Assembly: GCA_022009675.1 (NCBI GenBank)
Contig: CP091718.1
Coordinates: 744,001 to 808,000 of the forward strand
From: Oscillospiraceae bacterium
Lineage (GTDB): Bacteria; Bacillota; Clostridia; Oscillospirales; CAG-272
Length of the DNA: 64,000 nt
Direction: 5' to 3'
The position numbers and the translations under genes were made by a program. The notes beneath the pieces are model-generated. The model was not told the DNA's origin. It searched no databases and saw nothing but the letters and a program-made list of their open reading frames with translations. Positions 1-9,610 of this stretch are shown piece after piece. Every line of letters begins with the position of its first letter. Position 1 is the first letter of the stretch.

Positions 1-713
1 CGATGTTCTGGAACATATTGGTGCAGTCGGGATGCCCGTACCGGAAGAGTATCTTGCGCAGGATCAGCTTGACGTCATCGTACCGCCGGCACAGCGCGAC
101 CGTGTCCTCCACCAGCTCGCGGAAGCGGCACTCGTCCGGCACGGCGGCAAGTCCCGCATCAATCAGCGCGTACAGGTCGCAGGTATGCTCGTCCACGGAA
201 AACGCCTCCCGCCTCCAGCGCGGCAAAGAAGCGCTCGGCGTACACGGACTCGCCCCAGTGGTCGAGCACGCCGTCCCGCTCGGAGAAGTCGGCGGCGCGT
301 TCCGGATCCAGCGGCGCCAGGCAAGCCCAAATCTCGGAGCGGATGGGACAGCCCATGCCCTCGGTGTAGTAGTCGTTGCAGAAGGAGCCCGACGCGGGGG
401 CATGGATGCCCCGGAGCCAGTTTTTGCGCATGATGGCGTACTCGCCGGGGGAGTAGTCGCAGTGCGTGACAAAGCGCTCCAGCAGTTGGTCGGAGGTGAA
501 GTCAGGTCCGTACTTCTCCGCCACGTCCAGCCACAGCACCTGCAGGTCGAGGTCATCGTTGGGCAGCATGGTGTTGATCATTTCGGGGCTGAAGGGCAGC
601 TCCAGCGGCATCTTGATGCCCTCGTAGGGGGCGCCCAGCGTGCCGATCACGGTCTTGCCCAGAAAGCAGCCGTATACCTTGTCGAGATACTTCTCATAGG
701 AAATAGTTTTCAT
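1..713 (-). CDS. ADP-ribosylglycohydrolase family protein (3' end outside window, frameshift)
   Basis: The start at 713 (MKTISYEKY) follows an AGGAAA ribosome site. Early residues show the family pattern GCFLGKTVIGTLGAP followed by an acidic LPNDDLDLQ segment, the position where this family binds Mg2+ with Asp pairs. The family removes ADP-ribose from proteins or small molecules; the substrate here is unknown. A one-base deletion near 205 moves the frame, after which sequence continues (SVDEHTCDLYALIDAGL) to the window edge, so the gene is cut by the window and probably intact in the genome. It lies downstream of the YqeG-like gene on the same strand with a gap of about 115 bases. Confidence 0.7.
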
Positions 714-828
714 ATGTGTTTCCTTTCGCAGTCGGGGGGAGTGTGCCGCCCCGTTGATTATTCTCTGTGCCCCGGACAGCCGGGACGGGTGGGGATGCCG
801 CATGGTCAGGGGAAGTGCCGCCGTGCCG

Positions 829-1338
829 TCACCACGTAATCCCGTTCCGGCGCTTGAACCGGCGGATGATCGGGCGCTCGCACAGCCGCTTGAAGCGGAA
901 GAACAGCGTGGTCTTATCCTTGATGGGCGGGACGATCAGCACGCGCAGTCCCAGCCGCTTGCCCGCCAGCGCGTCGGTCAGGAGCTGGTCGCCCAGCACC
1001 ACGGTGTCGGTGCGGTCGGTTTCCAGCTCCGCCATGGCGCGGCGGAGGTTCTTCCCGCCCGGCTTGCCGCTTTTCCAGTACCCGCGGACGCCGAGGGAGC
1101 GGCTGAAGGTCTCCACGCGCGCGCGGTCGTTGTTGGAGATCAGTGCCAGCCCGATGCCGGCGGCACGCAGCTCCGCCGCCCACGCGAGGGTGCGCGCATC
1201 CGGGAGAGCCTGCTCGTAGGGGGCAAGCGTATTGTCTATGTCCGCCAGCACCGCGCGGACGCCGAGACTCCGGAGGTACGCCGGTGTGATCTCGTCGTAG
1301 GTGCGGAACATGGCGTCGGGTGTCAGCCATTTGCTCAT
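829..1338 (-). CDS. YqeG family HAD-IIIA-type phosphatase
   Basis: This 169-residue protein starts at the ATG at 1338, 8 bases after an AAAGGA site; a longer in-frame extension to 1419 lacks a good site. HAD motif I is DIDNTLAP (nucleophile Asp near residue 33), motif II is LISNND and the later acidic motif is GDQLLTD, in the right order and spacing. YqeG-family members are small cytosolic phosphatases with no cap domain; some relatives act on phosphatidylglycerophosphate or nucleotides, so the substrate is not settled. The basic C-terminus (RFKRLCERPIIRRFKRR) could bind membrane or nucleic acid. It begins about 30 bases after the end of the lipoprotein gene, suggesting one transcript. Confidence 0.85.
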   Translation of the reverse strand: MSKWLTPDAMFRTYDEITPAYLRSLGVRAVLADIDNTLAPYEQALPDARTLAWAAELRAAGIGLALISNNDRARVETFSRSLGVRGYWKSGKPGGKNLRRAMAELETDRTDTVVLGDQLLTDALAGKRLGLRVLIVPPIKDKTTLFFRFKRLCERPIIRRFKRRNGITW

Positions 1339-1369
1339 GCAAAAATCCTTTCCGGACAGGGGAACGGCA

Positions 1370-2879
1370 TCAGTTCGCCGGTGCCTCCAGCCGCAGGAAC
1401 ACGCCGTCGCCGGGGGCAAGCGTCAGGGCCACGTCGCCGGAAGCTTCGCCCATATCGGCAAGCCCGGACGCGCCCCCAGAGCGTGTAGCCGCTGCCGCTG
1501 CCGCTGCCGCCGAAGTGCAGTGTCACGGTTCCTTCCTTCTTATAGTCCATGTTGACGACGTAGTATGCCTTCTCCCCGGCGGCATTCTCAAAGCAGCCGA
1601 TGACGAACCTGCCGCCCGTCGCCGCTTTGGCACCCGTCAGGTCGCCGAAGGAATCCATCAGGTAATTCCGGCAGCCGTTCTTCTCGAAGTCGCGGGCAAG
1701 ACCGGAGTACCCCGCCGTCATCATGCCGCGGCAGGTGTAGTCCAGATACACGCCCTTCATGGCAAGGACGCCCTCATTTACCGCCTTGATTTTGTCATAC
1801 AGGGCAGTCGTATTGCCCTTTGCGTCCAGCGCGGGCGTATAGCCCCAGTTCTCGTAGGTCTCGCAGACCGTGAAGTAGGCGATGCCCTTGGAGCCGGTCG
1901 CCAGATTAAGCTGGACGTTCAGCCGGAGCTGTTCCGCGGTCGGCTCCTTGCCGCCCTCCAGCCCGGAGGACTGGATGAAGGTGTACAGCGGGATGCCGGC
2001 GGCGTTCGCCTCCTGCAGGGCGATGATGTTGTTCAGCAGCATGGCGCGCAGGGTATCGCCCGATGCGAAGGGGTAGTAGTCAAACATCAGCACCTCGGGC
2101 TTGACGGTGGCGATGTAGTCCCGCACATACGTGCGGTAGTCGTTGGCGATGAGGTTGCCGGGTGCATACGTGGGCAGCAGGTTTGCGAAATATGTCATCT
2201 CGCGGTCGCCCAGCCCTGCCCGGATGCTGTCATACAGCTTCTTCAGCTCTGCAAAGTCGCCGTATGCCGGCTCGTCCTTGAGGTACACCGTATCCAGCAC
2301 GTCGGCATACTCCGAGTTCAGGACGGAGTTGATGCGCTCCAGTGCGCCGCCCGCATCCAGTGCCGAGCAGTTATACCACAGCTTCATGCCCGCCTTATGC
2401 GCCGAGGATGCGGAATCCATTGTCCACAGGGGGGAGCTCCACTCCTCCAGCGAAACCATGAAGTTCAGGTGTGCGTCCGCCAGGAGCTGCCATGCTTTGT
2501 CATACGAGCCGGGCGTATTGGAGTATACCTCGCGCAGTGCCGGTGCGGGCGTGCCCCATCCGCCGATAGGCAGGAGTCTGCTCACGGTGGCGGCATACAG
2601 GGCGTCCATCTGCTCCTGCTTGCGCCGGGCGGCTTCCTCCGGGCTTTCGGTAGCGGTTTCGGACGAAGTTTCGGTGTCGGTGGCGGTATCGGTCGCGGGG
2701 GCGGTTTCGGGGGCAGTCCCGGAGGCGGTGTCGGTTGCGGGCAGGGTGCCGGTTGCCGTGGCGGTTTCGCCGCTGCCTGTGCCTGCGCAGGACAGGAGCG
2801 GCAGTCCGGCGGCGACCAGCGTCCCGCACAGCACGAGCGTCAGGATTCGGAGCCCCTGATGCCTTCTCTGATTTCTCAT
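1370..2879 (-). CDS. Secreted lipoprotein with glycosidase-like barrel (frameshift near 1470)
   Basis: The N-terminus has basic residues, a hydrophobic stretch and a lipobox LPLLSC with the lipidation Cys at residue 31, so the protein should be anchored outside the membrane. Residues about 32-75 are a Thr/Ala/Glu-rich linker. The rest alternates helices and strands like a (beta/alpha)8 barrel; VYLKDEPAYGDF carries a possible acidic catalytic pair, and FDYYPFASG and YTFIQSSGL look like later barrel strands. I cannot assign a glycoside hydrolase family. A one-base loss near 1470 shifts the frame; the corrected end reads GDVALTLAPGDGVFLRLEAP and stops at 1370, a typical beta-sandwich tail. A good promoter lies upstream (2938-2966). 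Confidence 0.7.
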
Positions 2880-2937
2880 AATTATAATCCTCTCGATATT
2901 TCACTTTTTCATGGGACAAGGCTGTCCTCACCGTAGC

Positions 2938-2966
2938 ATTTTACCACATATTTTTCCCGATTGCAA
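2938..2966 (-). promoter_or_regulatory. Sigma-A promoter for the lipoprotein gene
   Basis: Read on the minus strand: TTGCAA, 17-base spacer, TAAAAT. Transcription would start near 2930, about 50 bases before the ATG at 2879. It faces away from the glnA promoter across the repeat block. Confidence 0.7.
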
Positions 2967-2984
2967 TAGTTTTGCGATAAAAAT

Positions 2985-3637
2985 AGGGGGTAAGTTCTGC
3001 GGTGTGCGGGGTGTGCCCCGGCGGGGGGCTTGCCTCGGCGTTGCCGGCGCGGCGGGCGTCAGCGGTACCCGGCGGGGGGCGTGCCTGCTTTGTCGCCTGC
3101 CTACACTGCCACTGTGGTGCCCGCGGGGGGGCGTGCCCGCTTTGTCGCCTGTTAACCCTGCCTTAACTTGCTTCCTTACCCCCCTATCTTCGCCCCCTTC
3201 CCCGGTGGGGAAGGGGGTGACTATAGGTTTATTTTGCCGGGGGCTGCCGCCCCCGGCACCCCGGCATTAAACCGCTTGCGGCACTTACAGTTCCCGCCAT
3301 ACAGGTACCCTGCGAAAGGGTGCCTGTGGCTCGGTGCTAAAACGACGGAAATACTTTCCTTTGGGCAATGCCGGCAGCCAAGGAGAGGGGGGACCGGGGG
3401 AGATGGAACTATCCGTCGCAAGCGACGGCGGCGTTTGAGATGGTCCTCTCCCCCGGGGCAGGTCGAGCCAGTGCCGGCAGGGTTCAGTCCTCCTGTGGGT
3501 ACCACAGCGGCAGGGCAGGCGGGCGGCAAACAAGGCACGCCCCCCGCCGGGCACCGGGGACGGCAGACCGAGCCGACGCCGCGCCAACGCCGCAAAAAAA
3601 GTATAGGCGACCGCCCCGCTTTTGTGTAAGTCGGCTA
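2985..3637. repeat. Intergenic repeat locus 1 (C, B, A2, D-long, C)
   Basis: No gene is supported here. From left to right: two reverse C-like copies (about 2995-3170), a B hairpin (about 3188-3216, C-run then G-run), the G/C-rich A variant (3233-3270, GCCGGGGGC...GCCCCCGGC), a linker with CCCTGCGAAAGGG, the long form of D (about 3390-3470, containing the stem CCGTCGC-AA-GCGACGG) and a forward C copy (about 3470-3600). Units left of D are reversed and those right of D forward. The locus separates two divergent promoters. Confidence 0.85.
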
Positions 3638-3666
3638 TAGACAAACCAAAGTAGGTGTGCTATAAT
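3638..3666 (+). promoter_or_regulatory. Sigma-A promoter of the glnA-led gene run
   Basis: TAGACA, 17-base spacer, perfect TATAAT. Transcription should begin near 3673, giving a leader of about 50 bases. The leader holds a 7-bp hairpin (CGGTTCG-GCA-CGAGCCG) just before the ribosome site. I do not see the twin hexaloop hairpins expected of an ANTAR target. Confidence 0.8.
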
Positions 3667-3724
3667 AAAGTGTTGAAATAATGTCGGAAAACGGTTCGGC
3701 ACGAGCCGGGAAAGGCAGGCGCAC

Positions 3725-4948
3725 ATGAAGTACTCCCGCGAGGAGATTCTGCAGTATGTTGCCGAGGAGGATGTCAAGTTCATCCGGCTGGCTTTCTGTG
3801 ACGTGCGCGGACGGCAGAAAAACATATCCGTCATGCCCGGCGAGCTGGAGCGCGCGCTGGACGGCGGCATCGCCATTGACGCATCGGCAATCGCCGGCTT
3901 CGGCGGCGAGGTGCGATCCGACCTCCTGCGGCGCCCCGACCCCGCTACGCTGGCGCCCCTGCCGTGGCGCCCCGAGCACGGGCGCGTCGTGCGATTGTTC
4001 TGCACGCTGGAAAACCCGGACGGCAGTCCCTGTCAAGCCGATACCCGCGCCCTGCTGGCGCAGGCTGTGGCGGACGCGCAAGCGCAGGGACTGGAATTCT
4101 CCTTCGGCGCCGAGATGGAATTCTACCTGTTCCGCCGCGACGAGGAGGGAAAGCCCACCGGGATCCCGTTTGATTCCGCCGGCTATATGGACGTCGCGCC
4201 GGAGGACAGGGGCGAGAACGTGCGCCGGGAAATCTGCCTGACGCTGGAGCAGATGGGCATCCGCCCCGAAAGCTCCCACCATGAGGAAGGTCCCGGACAG
4301 AACGAGATCGACTTCCGCTACGCAGACCCGCTGACAGCGGCGGATCAGGCAGTCACCTTCCGGAGCGTGGTGCAGACCATCGCCGCACGGAACGGACTGT
4401 ACGCGGACTTCTCCCCCAAGCCCCTGCCGGACAAGCCCGGCAACGGGATGCACATAAACCTCTCGGCAGCGTATACCCTGCTGTCCGGACGGGCGGGCGA
4501 GGATGTCCTGCCCCGCCTCATCGCCGGAGTGCTGTACCGCGCGGCGGAGATGACTCCCGTGCTCAACCCCTCCGAGGCATCCTACCGACGCTTCGGCTCC
4601 TGCAAGGCACCCCGCTATATCTCGTGGTCGGCGCAGAACCGCTCCCAGCTCATCCGCGTGCCGGCGGCGGTCGGCGCGTACCGCCGGGCGGAGCTTCGTT
4701 CCCCCGACCCGGACTGCAACCCCTACCTTGCCTACACCATGCTCATCCGGGCGGGGCTGGAAAGCATCCGGCTGGGACTGCCCCTGCCCGCCCCCGTTGA
4801 CTGCAACCTGTACACCGCGCCCGCGGAGCTGACGGCGGGACTTGCCCGTCTGCCCGGCAGTCTTGCCGATGCGAAAGCTGCCGCCCGGACAGGCGACTTC
4901 CTGGCAGACTGTCTGCCGGAGCCGGTGCGGGCGTTTTACCTGAGCTGA
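3725..4948 (+). CDS. glnA: Glutamine synthetase, short class I type
   Basis: Makes glutamine from glutamate, ammonia and ATP. The 407 residues cover the beta-grasp N-domain (about 1-95) and the catalytic domain. Metal and substrate motifs are present: GAEMEFYLF (E130, E132), HHEEGPGQNEIDF (185-197), NGMHINLS (H243), NRSQLIRVP and RAELRSPDPDCNPYLA. It is shorter than the usual 440-470 residues, and the C-terminal NLY segment lacks a clear adenylylation Tyr context, so control by adenylylation is unlikely. The start at 3725 follows AAAGGCAGG. The next gene is an ANTAR antiterminator, an arrangement known from clostridial glnA-nitR pairs. Confidence 0.93.
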   Translation: MKYSREEILQYVAEEDVKFIRLAFCDVRGRQKNISVMPGELERALDGGIAIDASAIAGFGGEVRSDLLRRPDPATLAPLPWRPEHGRVVRLFCTLENPDGSPCQADTRALLAQAVADAQAQGLEFSFGAEMEFYLFRRDEEGKPTGIPFDSAGYMDVAPEDRGENVRREICLTLEQMGIRPESSHHEEGPGQNEIDFRYADPLTAADQAVTFRSVVQTIAARNGLYADFSPKPLPDKPGNGMHINLSAAYTLLSGRAGEDVLPRLIAGVLYRAAEMTPVLNPSEASYRRFGSCKAPRYISWSAQNRSQLIRVPAAVGAYRRAELRSPDPDCNPYLAYTMLIRAGLESIRLGLPLPAPVDCNLYTAPAELTAGLARLPGSLADAKAAARTGDFLADCLPEPVRAFYLS

Positions 4949-4961
4949 GGGGGGTGTCCCG

Positions 4962-5558
4962 ATGCAGTCCAAGCAACCCGACTGCCTCCGCACGTACAGC
5001 CTGCTGCTGGCGTCGCCGTCGGACAGGTTCAACCAGACTCTGCGCCCCCTTCTGCCGCCGGAACGCTTCTCGCCCGTCATCACGGTGAGCAGCGCGGCGG
5101 ATGCCCGCCGTCAGCTGGCGGCGCGGCACCCCGACCTGCTGCTGGTCAACGCGCCCCTGCCGGATGAGTTCGGCACGGCGCTGGCAACCGACACCTGCGG
5201 CGCCGGCGCGACCGGCGTGCTGCTGCTCGTGCGGGCGGAGCAGTACGCCGACCTCTGCTGGCAGGCAACGGCGGCAGGCGTGCTGATCCTGTCCAAGCCG
5301 ACTCCCTCCGCCCTGCTGCTCCAGTCCCTGACGCTCCTGTGCGGGACGCGCGAGCGCCTGCGCCGCATGGAGCAGAAAACGGTATCCATGGAGGACAGGA
5401 TGGAGGAAATCCGCCTTGTCAACCGGGCAAAGTGGGTGCTGATCGACCAGCTCCGCATGACCGAGCAGGAGGCACACCGCTACATTGAAAAGCAGGCGAT
5501 GGACCGGTGCGTCACCCGCCGCGCCGTGGCGGAATCCATCCTGGCAACCTATCGCTGA
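4962..5558 (+). CDS. ANTAR-domain response-regulator-like antiterminator
   Basis: The 198 residues form a receiver-like domain (about 1-120) and a C-terminal ANTAR three-helix bundle (about 133-190: RMEEIRLVNRAKWVL, then MTEQEAHRYIEKQAM, then RRAVAESIL). ANTAR domains bind paired RNA hairpins and prevent transcription termination. Where a receiver normally has its phospho-accepting Asp (end of strand 3, after DLLL) this protein reads DLLLVNAPLPDEFG, with Asn, so ordinary phosphorylation is doubtful and a ligand or partner may control it. It starts 13 bases after glnA behind GAGGGGGG. By analogy with clostridial NitR it may sense nitrogen status and control glnA or the genes that follow; this is inference. 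Confidence 0.85.
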   Translation: MQSKQPDCLRTYSLLLASPSDRFNQTLRPLLPPERFSPVITVSSAADARRQLAARHPDLLLVNAPLPDEFGTALATDTCGAGATGVLLLVRAEQYADLCWQATAAGVLILSKPTPSALLLQSLTLLCGTRERLRRMEQKTVSMEDRMEEIRLVNRAKWVLIDQLRMTEQEAHRYIEKQAMDRCVTRRAVAESILATYR

Positions 5559-5622
5559 GCGCCGGGGAGCGCACCGTCCCCCGGACACCCGATTCTGAAC
5601 TGATTTTGAGGAGGAGTATCCC

Positions 5623-7230
5623 ATGACCAAATATATTTTTGTGACCGGGGGCGTCGTCTCCGGGCTCGGAAAAGGCATCACCGCCGCCTCGCTGGGGCGG
5701 TTGCTCAAGGCACGCGGCTTCAAGGTCGCGGCACAGAAGCTGGATCCGTATATCAACGTGGATCCCGGCACCATGAGCCCCTATCAGCATGGCGAAGTGT
5801 ACGTTACCGAGGACGGCGCCGAGACCGATCTGGATCTCGGGCACTATGAGCGCTTCATCGACGAGGATCTGAACCGCTTTTCCAACCTGACCACCGGCAA
5901 GGTCTACTGGAATGTGCTGAACAAAGAGCGCCGCGGGGAATATCTCGGTTCGACCGTTCAGGTCATACCCCATATAACAAATGAAATAAAGGATTTCGTA
6001 TACCGTGTCGGCAAGAAAACCGATGCTGACGTGGTCATTACCGAGATCGGCGGTACCATCGGCGACATAGAGTCCCAGCCCTTTCTGGAGGCCGTGCGGC
6101 AGATATCTCTTGAGGTAGGGCGTGAGAACAGCCTCTTCATCCATGTCACTCTGGTGCCGTTTTTGCGTGGATCGGACGAGCATAAGTCCAAGCCCACCCA
6201 GCACTCGGTCAAGGAGCTGCAGGGCATGGGCATCAACCCGAACATAATCGTCCTGCGCTGTGACGAGCCGCTGGAGGAATCCATTTTCAAAAAGATCTCC
6301 ATGTTCTGCAACGTCAAGCCGGACTGCGTGATCGAGAACCTCACCATCCCGTACCTCTACGAGGCACCGCTGATGCTGGAGCAGGCAAACTTCTCCGCCG
6401 TGGTCTGCCGCGAGCTGGGACTGGACGCGCCGGAGCCGGATCTTGCCGAGTGGTCGGACATGGTCACGCGCATCAAGACGCGCGAGAAGGAGGTACACAT
6501 CGGGCTGGTCGGCAAGTACGTGCAGCTGCACGACGCCTACCTCTCCGTGGCGGAGGCTATGCGCCACGCCGGGTACACGCTCAACACGCACATCCGCATC
6601 CACTGGATTGATTCCGAGACGCTGACCGAAGCCAACGCCGGGGAGACGCTGGGCTCGCTGGACGGCATCATCGTACCGGGCGGCTTCGGCGGGCGCGGCA
6701 TCGAGGGGATGATCGTCGCCGTGCAGTACGCGCGCGAGCATCACGTGCCCTACTTTGGCATCTGCCTGGGTATGCAGATCGCCGTGATTGAGTTCGCACG
6801 GCACGTGGCGGGCATTCCCGATGCGCACTCCGGCGAGTTTGACGAGCTGTGCCGCCACAAGGTCATCGACTTTATGCCCGGTCAGAGCAACAACATCGAC
6901 AAGGGCGGCACGCTCCGTCTGGGCGCCTACCCCTGCCGCATCCAGCCCGGCACGACCATGGCGCGCTGCTATGGCACCGAGCTTATCTCCGAGCGCCACC
7001 GCCACCGCTACGAGTTCAACAACGACTACCGCGACATCATGCAGGCTGCCGGACTGACGCTGTCCGGTCTGTCCCCCGACGGCTCCCTGGTCGAGACCGT
7101 GGAGCTGTCCGACCGCCCCTTCTTCGTGGGCGTTCAGTATCACCCCGAATTCAAGTCCCGTCCCAACCGCGCACACCCGCTCTTCCGCGGCTTTATCGCC
7201 GCCGCACTGGAAAAGGCGGAGACGCGCTGA
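5623..7230 (+). CDS. pyrG: CTP synthase
   Basis: Converts UTP to CTP using ATP and glutamine. The 535 residues are full length. The synthetase domain opens with the nucleotide-binding GGVVSGLGKG and LDPYINVDPGTMSP. The C-terminal class I glutaminase has the nucleophile in GICLGMQ (C381) and the His/Glu pair in QYHPEF (H507, E509). The ribosome site GAGGAGGAG precedes the ATG. No frameshift. It stands 64 bases after the ANTAR gene, in the same direction as the purine genes. Confidence 0.97.
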   Translation: MTKYIFVTGGVVSGLGKGITAASLGRLLKARGFKVAAQKLDPYINVDPGTMSPYQHGEVYVTEDGAETDLDLGHYERFIDEDLNRFSNLTTGKVYWNVLNKERRGEYLGSTVQVIPHITNEIKDFVYRVGKKTDADVVITEIGGTIGDIESQPFLEAVRQISLEVGRENSLFIHVTLVPFLRGSDEHKSKPTQHSVKELQGMGINPNIIVLRCDEPLEESIFKKISMFCNVKPDCVIENLTIPYLYEAPLMLEQANFSAVVCRELGLDAPEPDLAEWSDMVTRIKTREKEVHIGLVGKYVQLHDAYLSVAEAMRHAGYTLNTHIRIHWIDSETLTEANAGETLGSLDGIIVPGGFGGRGIEGMIVAVQYAREHHVPYFGICLGMQIAVIEFARHVAGIPDAHSGEFDELCRHKVIDFMPGQSNNIDKGGTLRLGAYPCRIQPGTTMARCYGTELISERHRHRYEFNNDYRDIMQAAGLTLSGLSPDGSLVETVELSDRPFFVGVQYHPEFKSRPNRAHPLFRGFIAAALEKAETR

Positions 7231-7306
7231 GCGCCGGACGGCAAACGGTAAACGGTAAACGGTAATCTCACCCCGCCGAAAGCGGAAGATGGAAAGGAAG
7301 AATCAG

Positions 7307-8846
7307 ATGAGTTTTTTTATGCCGGATCGGAGGGCAGATGCCTCCGCACGCAATCCGACGGACGCACCCCCGACACCCTGCACGAGGAGTGCGGCGTGTT
7401 CGGCGTGTACGCCCCCAGGCAGACCGACATTGCAGGACTGATTTACTACGGGCTGTATTCGCTCCAGCACCGGGGGCAGGAAAGCTGCGGCATTGTGGTC
7501 AATGACGACGGCGTGTTCGTCTCCCACAAGGACCTGGGTCTTGTCAATGAGGTTTTCGGCAAGGACGTCCTGCGCCGCCTGCCCACCGGGCGGCTGGGCG
7601 TGGGGCACGTCCGCTACGGCACGACAGGCGGCACCGATCGCGCCAACTGTCAGCCCATTGAGATCAACCACAGCAAGGGGCGGCTGGCGCTGGCGCACAA
7701 CGGAAACATCAGCAACGCCTACGACCTGCGCTGTGCGCTGGAGTCGCGGGGCGCCATTTTCCACACCACCAGCGACACCGAGACCATCGCCTACATCGTC
7801 ACGCAGGAGCGCCTCTGCACGCCCTCCATCCAGGAGGCGGTCAGCCGCGCCATGTACAGGCTGGACGGCGCCTACTCCATGGTGCTGATGTCCGCCGCAA
7901 AGCTGCTCGCGGCGCGCGACCCCTACGGCTTCCGCCCGCTGTGCTACGGCATCATGCCGGACGGAACCTACATCGTCGCCTCGAATCCTGCGCGCTGGGG
8001 GCGGTCGGCGCCCGCTTCGAGCGGGACATCCTGCCCGGCGAGATACTCGTCTTTGACGAAAACGGCGTGCATTCCGACACCTCGCACTGCGCCCCGCACG
8101 TAACCTGCGGCAAGCACACCTGCGTCTTTGAGTACATCTACTTCGCCCGCCCCGATTCGGTCATCGACGGGGTATCGGTACACGCCGCCCGCCAGCGCGC
8201 CGGGCAGGTTCTGGCACGGCGCCATCCCGCCGAGGCGGACGTCGTCATCGGCGTGCCGGACTCCGGGCTGGATGCGGCACTGGGCTACGCGGCGGAATCC
8301 GGCATCCCCTACGGCATCGGATTCGTCAAGAACCGCTACATCGGGCGCACCTTCATCTCGCCGGGGCAGGATCAGCGCATCAATCTTGTGCGCATCAAGC
8401 TCTCGCCGGTGACCGAGGTGGTCGCGGGCAAGCGCGTCGTGCTGGTGGATGACTCCATCGTGCGCGGCACGACCAGCCGCCAGATCGTCTCGCTGCTGCG
8501 CGACGCGGGCGCGACCGAGGTGCATATGCGCATATCCGCGCCGCCGTTCCTCAACCCCTGCTACTACGGAACCGACATTGATTCCCGGGATCACCTGATT
8601 GCCGCCCACCACACGGTGGAGGAAACGGCAGCCATCATCGGGGTGGACACGCTGGGCTACCTGCCCGACGGGGATCTGCCCGTGCTGGTCAACAGGGAGG
8701 GGCAGACCTGCGAGCAGGCAGGGCTGTGTCACGCCTGCTTCTGCGGGCATTACCCGACCGCCGTCCCGGAGCATACCGAGAAGGATCGCTTTGAAGCAAA
8801 GCTCTCCGATAAACCCGCCAAACCACGCTCCCGCAACCGGGAGTAA
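7307..8846 (+). CDS. purF: Amidophosphoribosyltransferase (two frameshifts)
   Basis: First committed step of purine synthesis: PRPP plus glutamine gives phosphoribosylamine. The N-terminal class II amidotransferase begins at the nucleophile Cys of HEECGVFGVY, preceded by a short propeptide that would be cleaved. The phosphoribosyltransferase site is VVLVDDSIVRGTTS. Cys residues in CHACFCGHY fit the Fe-S type found in Bacillus. The ATG at 7307 follows GGAAAGGAAG but is out of frame with the conserved start; one missing base, in the T7 run at 7311 or the C5 run near 7367, explains it. A second missing C near 8012 (TCGAA for TCCGAA) shifts the frame before SCALGAVGARFERD. Tandem AAACGGT copies (7240-7266) precede the gene. 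Confidence 0.93.
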
Positions 8847-8880
8847 CCAACCGCTGCACAAAGAAAGGATGGATCAAACC

Positions 8881-9594
8881 ATGGAAAATCTGGTCAAACT
8901 GTACGAGGGCAAGAGCAAGATCGTGTATGAGGGCACCGAGCCCGGCACCTGCGTCATTTCCTACAAGGACACCGCCACTGCCGGCAACGGCGTCAAGAAA
9001 GAAGATCTGCCCGGAAAAGGAAAACTCAACGCGGCAATCTCCAACATCATCTTTGACTATCTGGCAAAGAACGGCGTCCGGACGCACCTTGTCCGTGTCA
9101 TCGACGACACGACCGTGCTGGTGCGGAAGGCGGACATCGTGATGGTGGAGGTCATCGTGCGCAACGTAGCGGCCGGCAGCTTCTCCAAGAAGTACGGCGT
9201 GCCGGAGGGCACCGCGCTCAACAACCGCGTGGTGGAATTCAGCTACAAGAGCGACGAGCTGGGCGATCCCATGATCAACGACAGCCAGATCACCGCGCTG
9301 GGCGTAGCGACGCAGGAGGAGCTGGACGAGCTGCGCGCCATGTCGCTGCGCATCGACGAGCTGATGACCGAGCTGTTTGCCAAGTGCGGCATCCGGCTGG
9401 TGGACTTCAAGCTGGAGTTCGGCAGAGCCGGCGGCGAGCTGCTGCTCTGCGATGAGATCTCGCCGGACTCCTGCCGTCTGTGGGACACCGAGACCAACCG
9501 CAAGATGGATAAGGACAGATTCCGCCGCGACCTGGGCAACGTGCTGGACGGCTACCGCGACGTGCTGGCTCGCCTGCAGGCGGCGCACGTCTGA
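8881..9594 (+). CDS. purC: SAICAR synthetase
   Basis: Phosphoribosylaminoimidazole-succinocarboxamide synthase joins aspartate to CAIR using ATP. The 237 residues match the usual length. LYEGKSKIVYE forms the nucleotide-binding start, VRNVAAGSFSKKYG and LVDFKLEFG are the conserved substrate-site motifs, and LCDEISPDSCRLWD is the family signature. I chose the ATG at 8881 because AAAGGATGG sits about 9 bases upstream; the ATG 12 bases earlier is too close to that site. It begins 34 bases after purF. Confidence 0.97.
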   Translation: MENLVKLYEGKSKIVYEGTEPGTCVISYKDTATAGNGVKKEDLPGKGKLNAAISNIIFDYLAKNGVRTHLVRVIDDTTVLVRKADIVMVEVIVRNVAAGSFSKKYGVPEGTALNNRVVEFSYKSDELGDPMINDSQITALGVATQEELDELRAMSLRIDELMTELFAKCGIRLVDFKLEFGRAGGELLLCDEISPDSCRLWDTETNRKMDKDRFRRDLGNVLDGYRDVLARLQAAHV

Positions 9595-9610
9595 GGATCC
9601 GGGGGCTCAC

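Noticed and set aside
1301..2936. Long plus-strand frame through the lipoprotein gene
   Set aside because: It is the complement of a gene with a lipobox, ribosome site and promoter; the plus frame has no recognisable motif.
8000..8030. Programmed frameshifting as the reason for the split genes
   Set aside because: The shift sites share no slippery sequence, pseudoknot or common position; they occur at random in short runs, in both directions and in unrelated genes.
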